The notes: generated by a model from the letters alone, not told the origin. Shown: positions 1 through 5,964, counted from the first letter of the stretch. The stretch is 6,273 bases of DNA from Actinomycetes bacterium (GCA_021800645.1 JAJYYT010000127.1:1-6273); one strand, 5' to 3'. Made by a program: numbers and translations.

Positions 1-1242
1 ATCGGCGCGTTGCTGATCGTGGCGGGCGCATTCGCGCTGTGGCTCGAGCTGCTCGTGCGCTCGGCAGCGATCTACGCGGCTGCGCTGTTCCTTCCCCTCG
101 CCTTGGCGAGCCTCGTGTGGCCCGCGGTCTCGCACTGGTGCAGGCGGCTCGTCGAGACGCTGGCGGCGCTCGTCCTGTCCAAATTCGTGGTCGTCGCGGT
201 GCTCTCACTCGCGGTCGGAGCCGTGAGCTCTGGGAAGGGCTTTGCGACCGTCCTCGCGGGCGGCGCTCTCCTCCTGCTCGCGGCGTTCACGCCGTTCACG
301 TTGCTCCGCCTGATCCCGCTCGCCGAGGTCGGCGCCGCGATGCAGCTCGAGGGAGCACGGCAGCGCGTTCGCAATGCCTGGGGGCGGGCGCCCGACAGTG
401 CGGTCGGCTTCGCGCTGCGCCAGGCGCGCGAGCACGGGGCGCATCGAGAAACAGCCCCCCAGGGGTTCACACCCGGGGTGCCGGGCACCGGCACGACAGC
501 AGATCCCGGCACCCCCGGCTCGACAGAGGGCGACAACTCCGCCTCGCCCGGACCGCTCGGGCCGCTGGACCTGTCGCCGTCCGGCGGCCCGCAATCCTCG
601 GCGGGGAGCAGGGGGAGCAGCACGGCGGCCGGTGCGGCAGGGCTCGTAGCCGGTGAGGCAGGAGCTGGCGCCGGGGCGTGGGCTCCGGCCGTGCTTGGCG
701 CCGACGACGCGAAGGGCGGCTTCCCGCTGCCCCTTGGCCCCATGCCGAGCGAGTGGCTGCCCTCGGGGGACCTGACGGTGCCGCAGGGGACAATCCCGGC
801 GTGGGAGGGGTCACCCGACAGCGTGATCGCCGCGCTCGAGTCCGGAAACCAGCCGCACCACGTCACGCCCGACGGGTACGGCGGCGTGATCCCCGGGGTC
901 GCTTCCCCGTTGTGGGGTGGCACAGAGCCGTTGAGCCGCTTCGAGCCGGGCCGAAAGGACGACTGGGGAGCTTGGGAGTCAGGCTTGATCCCTTCGGACG
1001 GCGGGACCTTCGAGGGTCCACATGCGGCCCCCTTTGTAGCGCCTGCGGGAAGTGGAGCGTTCGCGGAGCCCCCGTACGAGCGTCGCCACGAGCCCCTGCA
1101 CGGACCCCTGCACGGACCCCTGCACGGGCCGCCCCACGCGCCCTTGCACCGGCCCCTGCACGAGCCGCCCCACGAGCCGCCCCCCGGGCCCCTGCACGAG
1201 CCCCTGCACGAGCCGCTGCACGAGCCGCCGGATCCAAGCTGA
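1..1242 (+). CDS. Type IV secretion/conjugation membrane protein (SCO6881-like position), 5' end missing
   Basis: The frame is open from base 1, so the true start lies upstream; 413 codons are visible. The visible part begins with about four hydrophobic segments (near visible residues 1-19, 22-42, 53-76 and 81-103, counted from base 1), which look like the end of a polytopic channel protein. A long tail of about 300 residues follows, rich in Gly, Pro, Ser and Ala and probably disordered. It ends in twelve H-x-P-L/P tetrapeptides before DPS and TGA. The SCO6880-family gene starts 1 nt after the stop, which indicates an operon and coupled translation. From this neighbour and the hydrophobic pattern (for example LSKFVVVAVLSLAVGAV and TPFTLLRLIPL) I infer the membrane subunit that precedes SCO6880 in actinobacterial conjugation-like loci, in the position of VirB6/TrbL. 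The family call rests on recalled similarity and gene order. The exact substrate is unknown. Confidence 0.75.
   Translation: MGALLIVAGAFALWLELLVRSAAIYAAALFLPLALASLVWPAVSHWCRRLVETLAALVLSKFVVVAVLSLAVGAVSSGKGFATVLAGGALLLLAAFTPFTLLRLIPLAEVGAAMQLEGARQRVRNAWGRAPDSAVGFALRQAREHGAHRETAPQGFTPGVPGTGTTADPGTPGSTEGDNSASPGPLGPLDLSPSGGPQSSAGSRGSSTAAGAAGLVAGEAGAGAGAWAPAVLGADDAKGGFPLPLGPMPSEWLPSGDLTVPQGTIPAWEGSPDSVIAALESGNQPHHVTPDGYGGVIPGVASPLWGGTEPLSRFEPGRKDDWGAWESGLIPSDGGTFEGPHAAPFVAPAGSGAFAEPPYERRHEPLHGPLHGPLHGPPHAPLHRPLHEPPHEPPPGPLHEPLHEPLHEPPDPS
1087..1230 (+). repeat. 12-bp in-frame tandem repeat coding a His/Pro-rich C-terminal tail
   Basis: Twelve consecutive 12-bp units around the core CCCCTGCACGAG cover 144 bp and keep the reading frame. 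They encode HEPL, HGPL, HGPL, HGPP, HAPL, HRPL, HEPP, HEPP, PGPL, HEPL, HEPL and HEPP. Eleven of the twelve units begin with His. The units have diverged mostly at the third residue and by synonymous changes, so the array is not freshly duplicated. A regularly spaced His tail could bind divalent metal or act as a flexible spacer; both are inferences. Confidence 0.93.
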
Positions 1243-1243
1243 G

Positions 1244-2818
1244 ATGGCCGGGACACGAGCCAGATACCGCTTCGGGCCGCTCGAGCGGCGCGGGTTGATC
1301 GCGGGATGGCGCGGCGGTCAGATCGCGATCGTTGCGCTCGGAGTGATCCTCGCGATCGCGCTGCTCCATCGTCGACCCACGGGACCGGTCATCGCCGTCT
1401 CGGTCGTGATCGTCGCGGGCTGCGTCGCGGTCGCGTGGTGGCCCGTCGCGGGTCGCACTGCGGAGCAGTGGCTGCCGACCGTCGTGCGATGGGGAGCGGG
1501 GGGACTGGCTGGAGGGCACCGGTGGCGCGCGGGGGTCGAGAAGGCAGGGCAGTGCATAGGCCCGGAGGGCGCTCCCTGTCCCGGCACCGCCCGTCCCGGC
1601 ACCGCCCGTCCCGGCACCGCCCGTCCCGGCACCGCCCGTCCCGGCACCGCCCGTCCCGGCACCGCCCCCCGTGCCCGCAGGAGCGCGATCCGGGGTGTGT
1701 TTGCCGGCCTGGAGATTTTCGGCTTCACTGCGAGGGACGGGAGTCCGTCGCTCGGCGTCGTCTACGACCCTCGAGCCCGGACCTATACCGCCGTGATGGA
1801 GCTTCTCGGGCACAGTTTCGCCCTGCTCTCGAACAATGAGAAGGAGCGTCGCGTCGCCTCCTGGGCGTCGGTGCTGAGCTCCGTTGCCCGGGAGCGTTCC
1901 ATGGTGCACCGGATCCAGTGGTTGGCCGCGACGCTCCCCGATGACGGAGCTGCCGTGGACGCGCACCTCGCACAGCGCGGAGTCCTCCCCTCGGAGGCGC
2001 CGGCGAGGCGCTCGTACCTCGAGCTGCTCCAGCGCGCCGGCGGTGAGACGTGCAAGCACGAGGTGCACCTCGCCGTCCAGCTGCGTGAGACCGGCGCCGC
2101 CGCGCGGGCGGTGCGGTCGCTCGGGGGTGGCGCTCGTGCGGCATGCTCGCTGCTCGCTCGCGAGGTCGCATCACTGGCGCAGCAATTGGCTGGTGCGGAC
2201 ATCCCGGTCGAGCGTGTCTTGGACGAGCGCGCGATCGCCGCGCTCGTTCGACGTGCGATCGGGGGAGACTCCCTACGAGCGAGCGCTTGTCCGCCGTGCA
2301 ACGTCGCCTGGCCATGGCCCCTCGCCACCGAAGCCGAGTGGGGGGCGCTCCGGGCAGACGGCGGCTGGCACGCGACGTACTGGGTCGCCGAGTGGCCGCG
2401 GCTCGACGTGGGTCCCGAGTTCCTCGGCCCCCTGCTCCTCGGATCGGTACGCCGGACGCTCGCGGTCGTGATGGAGCCGCTCAGTCCGACTCGGGCGCTA
2501 CGTCAGGTGGAGCGGGCACGCACCGCGGACGTCGCAGACGCAGAGCTGCGGCGAAGGGGAGGTTTCCTCGCCACCGCCCGCAGGGCCCGGGAGGCAGAGG
2601 TCGCCCAAAGGCGGGAGCAGGAGGTGGCCGACGGTCACGGATCCTTCCGCTTCTCCGGGTACGTCTCGGTGAGCGCCCCCTCACGAGAGCAGCTCGTCGC
2701 CGCCTGCGAGTCCACGGAGCAGGCCGCATCGCAGTGCCGCTTGGAGCTCCGTCGCCTCTACGGCACCCAGGAGGAGGCGTTCACGTGCACGCTGCCGCTC
2801 GCTCGCGGTCTCTCGTGA
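1244..2818 (+). CDS. SCO6880-family conjugation/type IV secretion-associated protein
   Basis: This is a 524-residue protein. The ATG at 1244 follows the upstream TGA by 1 nt and gives the family-typical N terminus [11 protein letters not shown]; a longer open frame upstream only runs antisense-like through the neighbour's repeats. Two transmembrane helices lie at about 26-42 and 48-66, then the family motif [10 protein letters not shown] (67-76). A PGTAR repeat linker fills 113-142. The large soluble part contains [32 protein letters not shown] (from about 375), VVMEPLSP, and [12 protein letters not shown] (from about 469), ending in LRRLYG and a TLPLARGL tail. These blocks match the SCO6880 family as I recall it. 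The two-helix start resembles PrgI-like proteins of Gram-positive conjugation systems, and the soluble region probably works with the VirB4-type ATPase at the inner face of the channel (inference). The C terminus looks complete. No ATPase gene follows; the next gene is on the other strand. Confidence 0.87.
1580..1669 (+). repeat. 15-bp in-frame tandem repeat coding PGTAR x6
   Basis: Six tandem copies of CCCGGCACCGCCCGT fill 90 bp. The first five are identical at the DNA level and the sixth ends CCC instead of CGT. They encode residues 113-142 of the SCO6880-family protein, in the linker between the membrane hairpin and the soluble region. Near-identity of the copies points to recent expansion and a likely length-variable site. 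Because the unit is 15 bp, copy-number change keeps the frame. Confidence 0.96.
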
Positions 2819-2827
2819 TCGTCCCAG

Positions 2828-3643
2828 CTACGGGTGCGAGGGTGTTGGTGGTGCGTGCGGGACGTCCGTTCGCAATCCCTCGGGCCACTGCACCAGCGCG
2901 AAGAGCTGCCACAATTTCACGAATGCCTCTGACGACGCCGGGAGCGCGCTCTTCAGTCGGGGCGCCGCCTTGCTCGCGCTCTCCTCGGCGGCCGCAGCGC
3001 CTGCACGCGCGGCGGTCCCTTCAGCCGCGGCGACGCCTGCACCCGCGTCACTTGGAGCCAGGTGGGGCGGAACCCACACATGGGCAAAGCCCAGGTGCTC
3101 GTAGACGTGGATCGGTCCGGACAGCTCGGTGGTGCGGTGGACGTCGAGCTTCTCGTCAGCTGCCGCGAAGTCGTCGATGGTCCACGTCGCGAGGGAGTCG
3201 GCGAAGCGTTGCGCGTCCTTCATGAGGTCGAGGTTGGCGTGCTCGATCCGTCCCGCCTTGTAGACCCAGCGCGCGACGGCGAGCGGAGGCAGGAGCATGT
3301 GCAGTCCCAAGACGGGCACGGACGACATCGGTGCGTCATCGGTTGGGCGGATCGCGAGACCGTCGGCGAAGAGGTAGAGCAGCACTGGAACCTCGCGCGG
3401 GCCGTGCAGATGACCGGCAGGAAGGGAGCGGTGCATCCCGAGCACGTGCCCGACGAGCGCGCGGCTTCCTTCGAGACGGGTCGGGACCACTTCGAGCGCT
3501 TCGGCCCTCGTCGCCCGAGCGACCTCGTCCGCTGCCCGCTCTCCGACACCCGCGTCGACGCCGGCGTCGCGCCGGAGACCGCCCAGCATGCGTTCCCGGC
3601 GGCTCGGATGGTTCCCGCCCGGGGCGGAACCGGGGTCTGACAC
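2828..3643 (-). CDS. Uncharacterised 271-aa protein with Ala-rich linker
   Basis: I do not recognise this family. The GTG start at 3643 is chosen because GAGGAGGTG (3648-3656 on the - strand) sits at ideal spacing; the open frame continues upstream only as a shadow of the divergent PP-loop gene. Third codon positions are almost all G or C, supporting this strand. Residues 1-40 are polar and charged. Residues about 60-190 look like a folded domain, with a VPVLLYLFADGLAIRP strand pair (85-100), a hydrophobic stretch near 108-125, a DLMKDAQRFADSLATWTIDDF helical part (139-159) and IHVYEHLGFAHVW (178-190). An Ala-rich linker fills about 199-226. A final helix contains FVKLWQLFALVQWPEGL (241-257). 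No signal peptide or convincing membrane helix is seen. The alternating strands loosely recall a PH-like fold, but I cannot support that. It ends 9 nt from the SCO6880-family stop, tail to tail with no terminator hairpin between them. Confidence 0.82.
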   Translation of the reverse strand: MSDPGSAPGGNHPSRRERMLGGLRRDAGVDAGVGERAADEVARATRAEALEVVPTRLEGSRALVGHVLGMHRSLPAGHLHGPREVPVLLYLFADGLAIRPTDDAPMSSVPVLGLHMLLPPLAVARWVYKAGRIEHANLDLMKDAQRFADSLATWTIDDFAAADEKLDVHRTTELSGPIHVYEHLGFAHVWVPPHLAPSDAGAGVAAAEGTAARAGAAAAEESASKAAPRLKSALPASSEAFVKLWQLFALVQWPEGLRTDVPHAPPTPSHP

Positions 3644-3647
3644 GGCG

Positions 3648-3656
3648 CACCTCCTC
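3648..3656 (-). promoter_or_regulatory. Strong ribosome binding site fixing a GTG start
   Basis: GAGGAGGTG on the - strand is an almost perfect anti-Shine-Dalgarno match. Its GGAGG core lies 6 nt before the GTG at 3643. It decides the start of the 271-aa gene and is the only strong Shine-Dalgarno site seen in this window. Confidence 0.85.
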
Positions 3657-3658
3657 GC

Positions 3659-3681
3659 GTCGACGCGTCGTCGACACCGTA
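3659..3681 (-). promoter_or_regulatory. Possible -10 box and GTCGAC repeat upstream of the 271-aa gene
   Basis: On the - strand TACGGT (3676-3681) could be a -10 element, placing the transcript start near 3669 and the ribosome binding site within a short leader. Two GTCGAC palindromes (3659-3664 and 3670-3675) lie between it and the ribosome binding site, where a repressor could act. No clear -35 is visible. GTCGAC is not rare in GC-rich DNA, so this is tentative. Confidence 0.25.
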
Positions 3682-3761
3682 CGCCGATCTGCACGGGTCC
3701 GGTGCGCGAGTCGAGCGCCGAGAGCCGGCCACCCATGGGGGGCCTAGCACGGCACCCGACG

Positions 3762-3767
3762 TACGAT
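3762..3767 (+). promoter_or_regulatory. Candidate -10 box for a leaderless PP-loop gene transcript
   Basis: TACGAT lies 8 nt before the ATG at 3776, so transcription would begin at or within about 2 nt of the start codon. A leaderless transcript fits the absence of a properly spaced Shine-Dalgarno site; AAGGG is too close to the ATG to work. No recognisable -35 is present. Confidence 0.4.
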
Positions 3768-3775
3768 CCAAGGGC

Positions 3776-4462
3776 ATGACGTCTTGCGCCACCCTCCCTC
3801 CGGAGCCCGCATGGATGAGCTGGAGCAGTGGGAAGGACAGCGCGCTGGCGCTGCACACGGTGCGCCTGGACCCGACCCTCGAGGTGCGGGGCCTCCTCAC
3901 GACCGTCAACGCCCATGCAGACCGTGTGGCGATGCACGCCGTGCGGAGGTCGTTGCTCGAGGCGCAGGCCGATCGCCTCGGCATTCCTCTGCACGTCGTC
4001 GAGATCCCCGCCCCGTGCCCCAACGCGGTCTACGAGGAGCGGATGGGAGCGGCTACGCGCGTCGCCGCAGCCGACGGCATCACCCGGGTCGTCTTCGGCG
4101 ACCTCTTTCTCGAGGACGTGCGTGCTTATCGAGAGCGGTCCCTTCGCCACATTGGGGTCACACCGGTCTTCCCGCTCTGGGGACGTCGCAGCGGCGAGGT
4201 TGCCCGCGAGATCGTCGAGGCAGGGATCCGTGCGGTGGTGACCTGCGTCGATCCCCGGTGCATGCCCTGGGAGCTCGTCGGACGGGACTACGACGGCGCG
4301 TTCGTGGCGTCGCTTCCCTCCGTGGTCGATCCGTGCGGCGAGCACGGCGAGTTCCATACCTTCGTCTGGGACGGCCCCGGGTTCTCCGCTCCGATCGACG
4401 TGACGATCGGAGAGGTCACGCAGCGAGACGGTTTCGTCTTCTGCGACGTCCTCGCACGCTGA
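3776..4462 (+). CDS. Dph6/MJ0570-related PP-loop ATP pyrophosphatase
   Basis: This is a 228-residue protein of the N-type ATP pyrophosphatase (adenine nucleotide alpha-hydrolase) superfamily, which adenylates a substrate for amidation or thiolation. The PP-loop is WSSGKDSALAL (16-26). Other family signatures are VNAHADRVAMHAVRRSLLEAQADRLGIPL (split across 44-72), VVFGDLFLEDVRAYRE (105-120), VFPLWGR (131-137), the TCVDPRC stretch (156-162) and the hallmark CGEHGEFHTFVWDGPGF (187-203). The length is normal for the single-domain family. Archaeal and eukaryotic Dph6 makes diphthamide on EF-2. Bacteria do not make diphthamide, so the substrate here is unknown. The start at 3776 is supported by a -10 box compatible with a leaderless transcript. 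An internal ATG at 3815, with CGGAG 9 nt before it, would still keep the PP-loop but leave almost no N-terminal strand. The gene is divergent from the 271-aa gene across 132 bp. Confidence 0.88.
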   Translation: MTSCATLPPEPAWMSWSSGKDSALALHTVRLDPTLEVRGLLTTVNAHADRVAMHAVRRSLLEAQADRLGIPLHVVEIPAPCPNAVYEERMGAATRVAAADGITRVVFGDLFLEDVRAYRERSLRHIGVTPVFPLWGRRSGEVAREIVEAGIRAVVTCVDPRCMPWELVGRDYDGAFVASLPSVVDPCGEHGEFHTFVWDGPGFSAPIDVTIGEVTQRDGFVFCDVLAR

Positions 4463-4486
4463 CATCCGAGTAGGCCGGTGCGGGCG

Positions 4487-4544
4487 CTTCGCAGGCGCGG
4501 CGATCGGACTGAGCGCCCATACGGATCCGCTGGCCCCTGCGAAG
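4487..4544. terminator. Inverted repeat between convergent genes, possible bidirectional terminator
   Basis: CTTCGCAGG (4487-4495) and CCTGCGAAG (4536-4544) are perfect 9-bp inverted arms separated by 40 nt. A smaller competing hairpin is possible inside (GGCGC 4494-4498 with GCGCC 4513-4517). It sits between the ends of the + strand PP-loop gene and the - strand small gene, where a shared terminator is expected. There is no T tract and the loop is long, so the call is weak. Confidence 0.35.
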
Positions 4545-4558
4545 GCCGCCCGGTGTCG

Positions 4559-4825
4559 TCATGGCGCTGGTTCCGTGGCCGTCACGGGAGGGTCCGAATC
4601 CGCGGCGTTCAGTTCGGCTACCAGCTCGCGCACGCCCACGTCGCCGTAGTGCTCGATCAGCTCACGCTGGATCGCCCGGTGTCCCGAGGACATGGCGTGG
4701 ACCCGGGTGATGAACTGGCGATCCTCCTCGCTGTGGGCTTCGATCGTGCCCTCTGCGTTCACCATCCCACGTGCTCCGTACCAGGCAAGCAGGGACTGAC
4801 GGTCAGCGGGTCTGAGAGGGTTCAT
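4559..4825 (-). CDS. Small uncharacterised protein, about 88 aa
   Basis: I do not recognise it. Starting at the ATG at 4825, it encodes 88 residues: MNPLRPADRQSLLAWYGARG, then a charged, mostly helical middle (EEDRQFITRVHAM, AIQRELIEHYGDVGVRELVAEL), ending in a Pro/Thr-rich tail. It is soluble, with no signal or membrane segment. Third codon positions are G/C rich on this strand, and the opposite-strand frame reads like an antisense shadow. AAGGA lies just before the ATG but is spaced too closely. A GTG at 4906 in the same frame would add 27 residues without a ribosome binding site. The DVGVRELVAEL segment resembles a helix pair of a regulatory or antitoxin-sized protein, but that is only an impression. 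It may be a real small gene or a surviving fragment of an older one. Confidence 0.55.
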   Translation of the reverse strand: MNPLRPADRQSLLAWYGARGMVNAEGTIEAHSEEDRQFITRVHAMSSGHRAIQRELIEHYGDVGVRELVAELNAADSDPPVTATEPAP

Positions 4826-4936
4826 GTCCTTGCCACGGCGACGGCCTTTGCACTTCACGACATGGTACGACGCGCCGCTTGCACCGGTCGCTGCCACCCC
4901 CTCCACTGAGCTCAGCCGATGGAGGTGAGCTCGGCC

Positions 4937-4956
4937 GAATCCGACCGAATCCGACC
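4937..4956. repeat. 10-bp perfect tandem duplication
   Basis: GAATCCGACC occurs twice in direct succession. It lies in the gene-poor stretch upstream of the small - strand gene. It may be simple replication slippage or a paired binding site. Confidence 0.7.
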
Positions 4957-4959
4957 TTG

Positions 4960-5139
4960 CTCACGGTTCCTTCGCCAGAGGCGAAGATGCGGACTGGGGA
5001 GTGAGCACCGCTTGCGGAGGCGTCGGCGACCATCTCCTGCCACCGGAGGTTCACGGACCGCCGGGTCGTGTCCGCAACCGCTGTGTCCTTCGGCCACGGA
5101 GTCCGCAAGTTCCGCGAGCTCGATGACCCGTGCGGTCAA
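4960..5139 (-). pseudogene. Possible frameshifted gene relic
   Basis: This is the main unassigned stretch (gap 4826-5256). On the - strand one frame reads TARVIELAELADSV from about 5139 and then degenerates. The next frame continues from about 5095 as DTAVADTTRRSVNLRWQEMV and ASGAHSPVRIFASGEGTV, with good third-position G/C bias. A single-base frameshift near 5090-5100 would join them. The second part loosely recalls the VN-x-R ... G ... V-x-I pattern of Phd/YefM antitoxins, but this is too weak to name it. No start or ribosome binding site is convincing. It could also be ordinary non-coding DNA. Confidence 0.25.
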
Positions 5140-5159
5140 GGCCTAGGCAAGGCCTGGGC
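5138..5159. repeat. 11-bp tandem duplication
   Basis: AAGGCCTAGGC is followed directly by AAGGCCTGGGC, a 10 of 11 match. The stretch from here to 5256 contains no open frame I can support; a CGCATGCG palindrome (5217-5224) is its only other structure. Confidence 0.65.
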
Positions 5160-5227
5160 CGGCGATCGCACCTTGCAGCCCACCTGCTGACGTCCACGGC
5201 AAGCATCAGGCGGCTCGCATGCGCTGA

Positions 5228-5251
5228 CCGTCAGAGTGCCGTCAGGCACTC
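5228..5251. promoter_or_regulatory. Distal operator-like repeats of the toxin-antitoxin promoter
   Basis: A perfect inverted repeat GAGTGCC-GTCA-GGCACTC spans 5234-5251. Within and before it, CCGTCAG is repeated directly at 5228 and 5239, 11 bp apart, about one helical turn. GAGTGC half-sites recur at 5234 and 5266, with the inverse GCACTC at 5246. This covers and precedes the expected -35 region of the antitoxin promoter, a typical place for autorepression by an antitoxin or toxin-antitoxin complex. Confidence 0.55.
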
Positions 5252-5256
5252 GAATG

Positions 5257-5275
5257 CGTAGCACCGAGTGCTACG
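5257..5275. promoter_or_regulatory. Proximal operator: perfect 8-bp inverted repeat over the -10 box
   Basis: CGTAGCAC-CGA-GTGCTACG is a perfect palindrome with 8-bp arms and a 3-nt centre. Its right arm overlaps a TACGAT -10 element (5272-5277), so a bound protein would block transcription of the antitoxin-toxin pair. The arm GTGCTAC occurs again before the next antitoxin gene at the same distance from its start. Confidence 0.65.
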
Positions 5276-5277
5276 AT
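5272..5277 (+). promoter_or_regulatory. -10 box, leaderless antitoxin promoter
   Basis: TACGAT ends 7 nt before the ATG at 5285, which puts the transcript start at or 1 nt before the start codon. There is no Shine-Dalgarno sequence, consistent with leaderless translation. A -35 match (CTCGAA, 5249-5254, 17-bp spacing) is poor. Confidence 0.5.
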
Positions 5278-5284
5278 GGGTCGA

Positions 5285-5536
5285 ATGAAGGAGATCAATC
5301 AGCGCCAGCTTCGCAACGACAGCGGAGAGATCATGCGCGGACTCGACGAGGGTGAGACGTACGTCGTCATGCGCAACGGCACGCCGGTCGGAGAGCTGAC
5401 GCCATTGCGCAGACGTCGGTTCGTCCGCACGGAGGCCGCGATGGCCATGTTCCGGGGGGCTCCCCAGGTCGACTACAAGCTTCTCCGAAGGGATCTTGAC
5501 GCAGTCGCTTCGCAAGACGCCGAACCCCGTGGCTGA
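5285..5536 (+). CDS. Phd/YefM-type antitoxin
   Basis: This 83-residue protein has the Phd fold pattern: MKEINQRQLRNDSGEIMRGL (N-terminal strand and helix), then a short turn, TYVVMRNGTPVGELTPL (25-41) as the strand pair, then a basic stretch RRRR. The C-terminal arm (about 47-75, with RGAPQVDYKLLRRDLDAV) is the expected toxin-wrapping segment. The N-terminal half should dimerise and bind operator DNA, and the C-terminal half neutralises the PIN toxin encoded next. I chose the ATG at 5285 because it starts at the conserved MKEIN and lies 7 nt after a -10 box; the ATG at 5276 would add MGR and overlap that box. The toxin frame overlaps its stop by 8 bp, so the two are translated together. Inverted repeats upstream suggest autoregulation. 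Confidence 0.88.
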   Translation: MKEINQRQLRNDSGEIMRGLDEGETYVVMRNGTPVGELTPLRRRRFVRTEAAMAMFRGAPQVDYKLLRRDLDAVASQDAEPRG

Positions 5537-5936
5537 GCGCCCGGCGCGCGGACTCATCGACACCTCGGTGGTGCTCGACCTCGAACGGCTCGATCCAGAA
5601 GGACTGCCGATCGAGCTGGCCATCAGCGCGTTGACTCTTGCCGAGCTGGCGGCAGGACCCCATGTCGCGTCTGATGCCAAGGAGCGCGGGGTTCGACAGG
5701 ATCGCCTGCAGCGGACCGAGGCGACGTTCGATGCGATCCCGTTCGACACGGCCGCAGCGCGCGCATACGGACGCGTCTACTCAGCAGTGGCGTCGACGGG
5801 TCGAAAAGCGCGGGGCGGACGAGCGGTCGATCTGTTGATCGCCGCGACTGCCGCCGCGGCCGACTTGCCGCTCTACACGCGCAACGGCGCTGACTTCGGT
5901 GGACTTGAGGACGTCGTCACGGTCGTGGCCGTCTAG
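5529..5936 (+). CDS. VapC-like PIN-domain ribonuclease toxin
   Basis: This 135-residue PIN-domain protein is a probable Mg2+-dependent endoribonuclease that acts on cellular RNA when the antitoxin is degraded. The acidic catalytic set is in place: D11 in GLIDTSVVLDLE, E39 in ALTLAELAAG, D101 in GRAVDLLIAATA and D122 in the TRNGADFGGL segment. Length is normal and the fold looks complete, so the toxin is probably active. The GTG at 5529 overlaps the antitoxin stop by 8 bp, a usual coupled arrangement. A TTG at 5496, with AGGGA before it, would add 11 residues (including MTQSLRKTPNP) not expected in the family, but cannot be excluded. Pairing a PIN toxin with a Phd-type antitoxin is well known. 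The RNA target cannot be told from sequence. Confidence 0.9.
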   Translation: MAERPARGLIDTSVVLDLERLDPEGLPIELAISALTLAELAAGPHVASDAKERGVRQDRLQRTEATFDAIPFDTAAARAYGRVYSAVASTGRKARGGRAVDLLIAATAAAADLPLYTRNGADFGGLEDVVTVVAV

Positions 5937-5943
5937 CCCACCC

Positions 5944-5964
5944 GGCGATCGGGGATACGTCGCC
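5944..5964. terminator. Weak hairpin after the toxin gene
   Basis: GGCGA (5944-5948) pairs with TCGCC (5960-5964) across an 11-nt loop, just downstream of the toxin stop. With five base pairs and no T tract, it could be a weak terminator or chance pairing in GC-rich DNA. Confidence 0.2.

Noticed and set aside
1052..1243. In-frame N-terminal extension of the SCO6880-family protein
   Set aside because: It only translates the neighbour's 12-bp repeats in another frame (CTDP/CTSR units); the family N terminus begins at 1244.
72..1256. 394-codon Gly/Ser/Cys-rich - strand open frame over the first gene
   Set aside because: It is low-complexity antisense reading of GC-rich repeats, with no start signal.
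1580..1669. CRISPR-like array
   Set aside because: Units are 15 bp with no spacers and stay in frame, so this is a coding minisatellite.
3062..3640. 192-codon + strand open frame
   Set aside because: It lies opposite the 271-aa gene, whose codon bias and ribosome binding site support the - strand.
3644..4465. Upstream half of a long - strand open frame that continues the 271-aa gene
   Set aside because: It is antisense to the well-supported PP-loop gene, and the strong ribosome binding site places the real start at 3643.
4478..4909. 143-codon + strand open frame
   Set aside because: It reads as an antisense shadow; the - strand frame has better third-position G/C bias and a more protein-like composition.
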